Source of the DNA: Gossypium raimondii
Taxonomy: Eukaryota; Streptophyta; Magnoliopsida; Malvales; Malvaceae
Assembly (NCBI RefSeq): GCF_025698545.1
Contig: NC_068569.1
Span: 21,762,001 to 21,826,000 of the forward strand
Direction: 5' to 3'
Length of the DNA: 64,000 nucleotides
The notes beneath the pieces were generated by a model. The model was not told where the DNA came from, did not search any database, and saw only the letters and a program-made list of their open reading frames with translations. The first letter of the stretch is position 1. Each line of letters opens with the position of its first letter. The position numbers and the translations under genes were made by a program. This document shows, in pieces, positions 58,872-64,000 of the stretch.

Positions 58872-61775
58872 TGTAATAGCCTGAATATTCAGTGGTGTCG
58901 GAATGGTGATTCGAGATCACTAAATCTGACAAACGAGTAGAAAACATTATAAATTTAGTAAGTATAAGTTAAATGTGAAGTTAGAAAAATTTTTGAAATA
59001 GTGAATAGTGTACTAGGAATAAATATTAAAATAATTAAAATAAAAACGAGGTATCGAGACCTCAAGATTTTAAACCGAGCCATAAATATTTTTAGAAATA
59101 TTTATAGAGTGTCATTGAGTTGGTATTAAAGTTTCGTTAGAAAATTTTAACGTTTGGATAGTTAATTAACTAAAAAGGACTAAATTGAAAATAGTGTAAA
59201 ATTTGTTAAATTGTGATTAAATAGCTTAAGTGACTAATGAGGAGGGATTTAAAAGGCAATTAGGCCCAAATTTTATGGGCTGGACGGTTGGGTAAGAAAA
59301 TCAGCAGAATGTAAGTATAAATAGGGCAAAATTGGAAACTTAACAAATTAAACATTTAAAACAAAGACAAAAGTGAAAAATCTAGAGATCTCTTCACAAT
59401 TTATCAGCAAAAACGCCATAGGAGGTCTGAAACAAGCTGGTTTTTCATATATTTGAATCATGTAAGTTTAATTCTTGATTATTTCTTCTAATTTTTGTGA
59501 TTTTGATACTTTTACAATTAGGCCCAACTAATTATTTCATTAGTTTTTGATTTCATGGCTGATTTTGAAAGTTTCTATGAATACATGCTGGAAGTATATG
59601 ATGAATGAACATGGAATTAAAGCTTTAATTTTGTTATATGATGATTTTATTAAGTAATGTTGATAGAAATTGATTTTAGGGACTTAATTGTGAAAAAGTT
59701 GGGAATTAAGGTTTGGTGTTGCGGTTTTGAGTATGAAAGGCTATGTAGTAGTATAAATAGTTGGAAAAGGTGTTAATTGAGAAAAATTAGATCAATTGAG
59801 GGGTTAATTGAGTAGGGACCAAATTGTAAAAACTATAAAGTTTGGGGTAAAAGTGTAATTTCGAAAATTTAAGGGCATAAATTGTGAAATGGATTAGAAT
59901 AGAATTATATGCTGATGAATGAATAAATTTGTATTTTAGATCGAGAACCCGAAGCAAGCCGAGGAAAAGAAAAAGTAGTTGATTAGTCCCTGAACTTTTG
60001 CAAATTCTGCAAATCGACCCAGGTAAGTTCATATGGCTGAAATTTAATGATTAAATGTTAATTTCATGAATTATACAATGTATGATGAAATGTATTTATT
60101 GTTGAAATGAGGATAAAATAAAAATGTGAAAATCGAATAAATGATCAAATTAAGTGGAACGCTGGATTTGTACTTCTGATCAAGTGACAAAGTGATAAGT
60201 GGCTACACTTATCTGATCAAGAAACAAAGTGATAAGTGGTTACACTTATCTGATCAAGAAACAAAGTGATAAGTGGCTACACTTATCTGATCAAGAAACA
60301 AAGTGATAAGTGGTTACACTTATCTGATCAAGAGACAAAGTGATAAGTGGTTACACTTATCTGATCAAGAGACAAAGTGATAAGTGGCTACACTTATCCG
60401 ATCAAGTGATAAAGTGATAAGTGGTAGCTTCACTACACTTATCTCGATCAAGTGGCAAAGTGATAAGTGGTAGCCTAGCTACACTTATCGATCAATGACA
60501 AGTGATAAGAGGTCATATGTCAAAGTGAAAGTGAAGTACTCAATTTTCCGTAACTGCTCCTTAATTTTGATTAAGGATGGTAAGTGACAAATGGGCCCAA
60601 AGGAATTATGGTAAAAGAATAAGTAGTAGTGAGTTTATACCAAGGAACTCACCAAAGATTGTGGTTGATGTAAATTTAGTAATGGTGTATATTGTATAAG
60701 TGTACAAGTGTTTGGTAAGATTTATGTTTTATGCCTATGAACTTACTAAGCTTTTCTATAAGCTTACATGTGTGTGTTTATTATTTTGTAGATTAACGAT
60801 TTATACATTCGAGGATCGGATCTACATCAAGAATCACACTATCCGGATATACTCCTAGATTATGTTAAGCAACTTTTGGATTTATATGGCATGTATAGGA
60901 ATTGAAGTAAAAAGTAAATTTGAATGTTATGGTTATGTTAGATATCGAAATATATACATGTTTTTAGTTTGAAATGGTTGATTGGTTGAGCTTCATTAGT
61001 ATTTAAATGAAGTAGATGAAATACTGGAATTGGTTGTGATTTGAAATTTGCAGGGAATGTTAGACAATTATAAAGGGTTATATTGAATTTTTTAAAAATT
61101 GCAATGGAGCAGTTCTTGGACAGCAGCATTGATGTAACTTTTAAAAATCACCAAAATAGTGGAAATAGAATTAGAAGTTGAGTGAGATATGGAATTAAAG
61201 CTGAAAGAGTCTACTTTCATATGAAAGAAGTGGAGTAAGCAAAAGAATTATATACTTTTAGATATTTGAATTTTAGTGAAACAGGGCAAGAATGTTTTGA
61301 AGTCCCTGTTCTGACTTTAGAAATTCATTAAAATTGTACAGAAGGAATTATGAGTTATAATTTATATGTATAGATTCCTTAATGAGTCTATTTTCAGTAG
61401 AAATAAGTTTAATCACCATATGAAGCCTTTAAAAAGAGATAATTAAATTTTAGTGATGAGTGGTCAGGATAGTCGATTAGTGAAACAGGGGAGATTTCAA
61501 CTAATAAACTGTACTAATTGGCTAAAGAAAAAATTCTGAAAAATTTATGGTGAATAGATATATGAGTCTAGTTTCAGGGAAAATTTACAGATCTAAATTT
61601 CGAGTTTCGTAGCTTGAATTATAATTATTTTAGTGACTGCTGTACAGGTGGACAGCTTTATTATGAATGATGAAATTAAATTTGAAAGTAAATTTTTATG
61701 CCCCGAACTTTTAAGTTAAGTCAAGTAACGCCTCATGCTCGACTCCGACAACGGTATTGGGTAAGGGGTGTTACA
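58872..61775 (+). mobile_element. Solo LTR (2.9 kb, Ty3/gypsy type) with 5-bp TSD
   Basis: Starts TGTAATAGCCTGAATATTC and ends GGGTAAGGGGTGTTACA, i.e. TG...CA with TGTAA/TTACA inverted ends. It is bounded by tccag at 58867-58871 and 61776-61780, a perfect 5-bp duplication. TATAAATA at 59316-59323 could be the LTR promoter on the plus strand. No gag-pol or second LTR is present, so it is a product of LTR-LTR recombination. Long LTRs of this style occur in chromovirus-like gypsy elements. The interior carries a hairpin minisatellite. Confidence 0.85.
60177..60489. repeat. 37-bp hairpin minisatellite inside the solo LTR
   Basis: Six near-identical 37-bp units (starts 60177, 60214, 60251, 60288, 60325, 60362) begin 'tgatcaag'. 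They are followed by two longer variants (60399-60443, 60444-60489) and a decayed partial unit. Every unit contains GATAAGTG, a short loop, and CACTTATC, an 8-bp perfect stem. The two long variants differ only by longer loops. Confidence 0.92.
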
Positions 61776-61780
61776 TCCAG

Positions 61781-62573
61781 TGTCACAACATTGATCCTGT
61801 TTACCCTGTTTTGACCCAAATATGCCCGAACACTCCCATTTGCAATCAAAATTTAAAGGTAGCTGAGAAATGACTCAAGCTCCTTCATGTAAAACAAATT
61901 GTGTTAAAATGAAGTGTTTAATATGATGTTCAAGTTAAGTGGTCTTAGTTCCCAAATGTGACATTCGTTACTCGAGTTATCAGTTCAACCCGGGTAAAGT
62001 GTGTTACATTAAACATTCAACAAGACATGCAACATCAACATAATTACATTAAATATTATAAGGACTCCAAAATATTTCCCAGTGACTTAGGTACATGCTA
62101 TACGTATTAAACATAGTAAAAACATTACAAAGATGGTTGAGCTAAGTATTGATTGCTTGGATGTTAATGACTTACGATCATTCTAGAAACCTACGAAACT
62201 TGCGCACAAGAACGAACAAATCTGTACGCTAAGTATTGATTACTCAATGGTAATAACATAATTTGAAGTTAAACATAAAAGAAATTAAAATAACAAGATT
62301 ATGATTATCACATTAAAACAAATCATTTTCTGAATGAATTGATATAATCAGAACCAGAATGATGCTTGTTTATCATATTTAGAATGACATTTATTCACAA
62401 ATTAGAATAACGTATCATTTTCAGAATCAAAATGACATAATAAATATTTTCTTATAACCCTTATTAATTGGAAGCTGACACTAGTATGGGTGCACGAATT
62501 TATCCCCTAAGACTCCACAATAAGCACCATAGTGTTGATCAGGCATTAACGTACTAATCCCCTTACATTCCAC
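61781..62573. other. Older retroelement DNA interrupted by the solo LTR
   Basis: Sequence right of the solo LTR ('agtgtcacaacattg') continues the phrase pattern left of it, so both belong to one older repeat. Its apparent end, 'gggtaaagtgtgttaca' at about 61992-62008, resembles the 3' end of a gypsy LTR. The matching left end was not located. No gene is visible. Confidence 0.4.
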
Positions 62574-62665
62574 AGAATGTAATGCACTGAAGTGCTAGAA
62601 TGAATTGCACCGTAGTACCAGAATAAATTGCACCAAAGTGTCAAAATGAATTGCATTGAAGTGTC
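62574..62665. repeat. 23-bp tandem repeat (four units)
   Basis: Units start at 62574, 62597, 62620 and 62643, with consensus close to agaatgaattgcaccgaagtg. A fifth unit begins but breaks off. Such short tandem blocks are common in the LTRs of cotton-like gypsy elements; here the surrounding DNA is probably an LTR in minus orientation. Confidence 0.75.
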
Positions 62666-64000
62666 AAAATGCTCCCACCAATACATATACAAATCTTATG
62701 TCATGCCAACTATACCTTAACTATGTCTAACATCGTTTAATAGGGCGATCTTATACTTTTACAATATCAACTCATGCATTATCACATATTTCTGAATATG
62801 ACAACAAGGTAGTTAATCATTTTAATACAATAAGGAATTTCATATATATATACATACCTATCAACTTACCTAATAAATCAACATATAATCGATATATTCA
62901 AACACAGTTTGTAATTTCATATCACAAACAATTCATCAAGATTAGTTAGTTATTTAGATTAACGAAATAAAAGCATGTTATGATAGTATAAATTGATATC
63001 GCTAATCCTCAATGATTTTCGTCTTTCATTTATTTTTCAACGGATGACTTCATTTTTAGTTACTTTGAATAAATTAAATATGAATAAAATGTTAAAATCT
63101 CATGTTCAAATAATTAAAATTCAAATCAAATATGTTTTAATTTAGTCTTTATAAACTCAATTATTCAAATGCTCATATTATATGATCTACCCAATCGAAT
63201 CACAATCCTACTTCGTAACTATACTATAGGGACCTCCAACTAATAAATTATAACAATTTCATTCAAATTTCTCACTCTTGATTTCTATCCGTTATATCTC
63301 AACAAAACTTTATTAATTGAAAAATCTACTAAGTGGGCTAGCTTAAACTAACACTCTTACTACCAAATCTAACAAAAATTGAAGTAAAAAGCTTACCTAT
63401 CCCTTGTAGTAAGCAACGACAATGTAGGAAAAACTAAGTCCAAATTTTCTCTTCTTTGTTTCTTTGCTTGCCGGGTATGAAGAAGGAAAATCAATGATCA
63501 TTAACTCATTAGAAAAGTAATAGTGGAGATCTATGGCTATGGATGGTCTCATCCACTATCTCAAATTTAATTATGGATTAATAAATTTGAAGGCCATGCT
63601 AAAATTGCTACATCAATCCTTCCCATTTATCCTATCCTTTGATAATTTCTTAATTTAACCCCTGTTTTATAACAGTCGATTTGATTAAACTATTCATTGA
63701 TTCTACTTTCCAATTTTGCACTCGTCTCACTAATTTATTGGTTTAAATCTTGAACAGTTCAGTTAAATAAATTCAATCTTGAATTGAATTATTATACATC
63801 GAAAAAAATTGAATCGTTACAAGTCAAATTAAAATACAGGTACTAAATTCACAACTTAAATAGTCTGACACAGCAGAATTGGAGAAGGGTTATCTGAAAT
63901 GAACCAAATTTGAAACCACTTAAATGCCAAGTCCTCTTTCCGCCTCTTGATTCCATGCCATATTACTTGTCTAATCGTCCAAAACTTCAATAAAATTTGC
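62666..64000. other. AT-rich intergenic or LTR-derived DNA
   Basis: No gene or element border is visible to the end of the window. The DNA may continue the minus-oriented LTR suggested by the 23-bp repeat. Confidence 0.4.

Noticed and set aside
60177..60489. Regularly spaced hairpin repeats that resemble a CRISPR array
   Set aside because: There are no unique spacers; the whole unit repeats in tandem within a plant LTR, so it is a minisatellite.
1..64000. tRNA, rRNA or other structured RNA genes
   Set aside because: No cloverleaf with paired A and B boxes plus acceptor stem, and no rRNA-like sequence, was seen; the only Pol III-like signal is the SINE-like fragment at 33001-33125.

Overview
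This window is nuclear DNA of a flowering plant (eudicot). The genes have short GT-AG introns, the intergenic DNA is very AT-rich, and many plant transposable elements are nested in it. The style of the LTR, MULE and LINE remnants reminds me of Malvaceae, probably cotton (Gossypium). That placement is inference from memory, not shown by a search.

Layout. (1) 1-3043: AT-rich DNA with a decayed LTR-retroelement piece. (2) 3044-5414 (-): a seven-exon laccase gene, almost intact but with a lost splice-acceptor AG and one lost copper-ligand His. (3) 5415-16782: TE-filled spacer holding a Ty1/copia gag-protease remnant, a solo LTR with a perfect 5-bp TSD, and a 5.7-kb L1-type LINE with a 16-bp TSD but many stops and shifts. 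(4) 16783-18245 (+): a divergent, shortened laccase relative whose visible copper motifs are destroyed. (5) 19.3-20.3 kb: remnant of a Ty3/gypsy retropepsin region. (6) 21412-29396 (-): a 12-exon FAB1/PIKfyve-type phosphatidylinositol-3-phosphate 5-kinase (about 1677 aa, FAB1C-like), with untranslated 5' sequence to about 31.06 kb. (7) 34.3-38.7 kb: a truncated MULE transposon with a transposase (+) and a plant-mobile-domain (PMD) gene (-). (8) 39357-40003: a non-autonomous hAT-like element with perfect 8-bp TSD. (9) 42394-43521 (+): an intronless ANTH-domain clathrin-assembly protein. (10) 45734-49006 (-): a six-exon IST1-like ESCRT-III regulator. (11) 49227-49741: a MULE-like MITE. (12) 51400-57834: a structurally complete 6.4-kb MULE with about 250-bp terminal inverted repeats, an imperfect 9-bp TSD, and convergent PMD (+) and MURA transposase (-) genes, both decayed. 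(13) 58872-61775: a 2.9-kb solo LTR with TSD tccag, carrying a hairpin minisatellite, inserted in older repeat DNA. (14) 61.8-64.0 kb: further LTR-like and AT-rich DNA.

Three host genes act in endomembrane biology: FAB1 makes PtdIns(3,5)P2 on late endosomes and the vacuole, IST1-like proteins tune ESCRT-III/VPS4 at multivesicular bodies, and the ANTH protein recruits clathrin to PI(4,5)P2. I do not infer a cluster from this, since plant genes are rarely arranged by pathway. The most unusual content is the PMD-carrying MULE family (two copies in opposite orientation, each with convergent genes) and the laccase pair in which both members have lost copper ligands.
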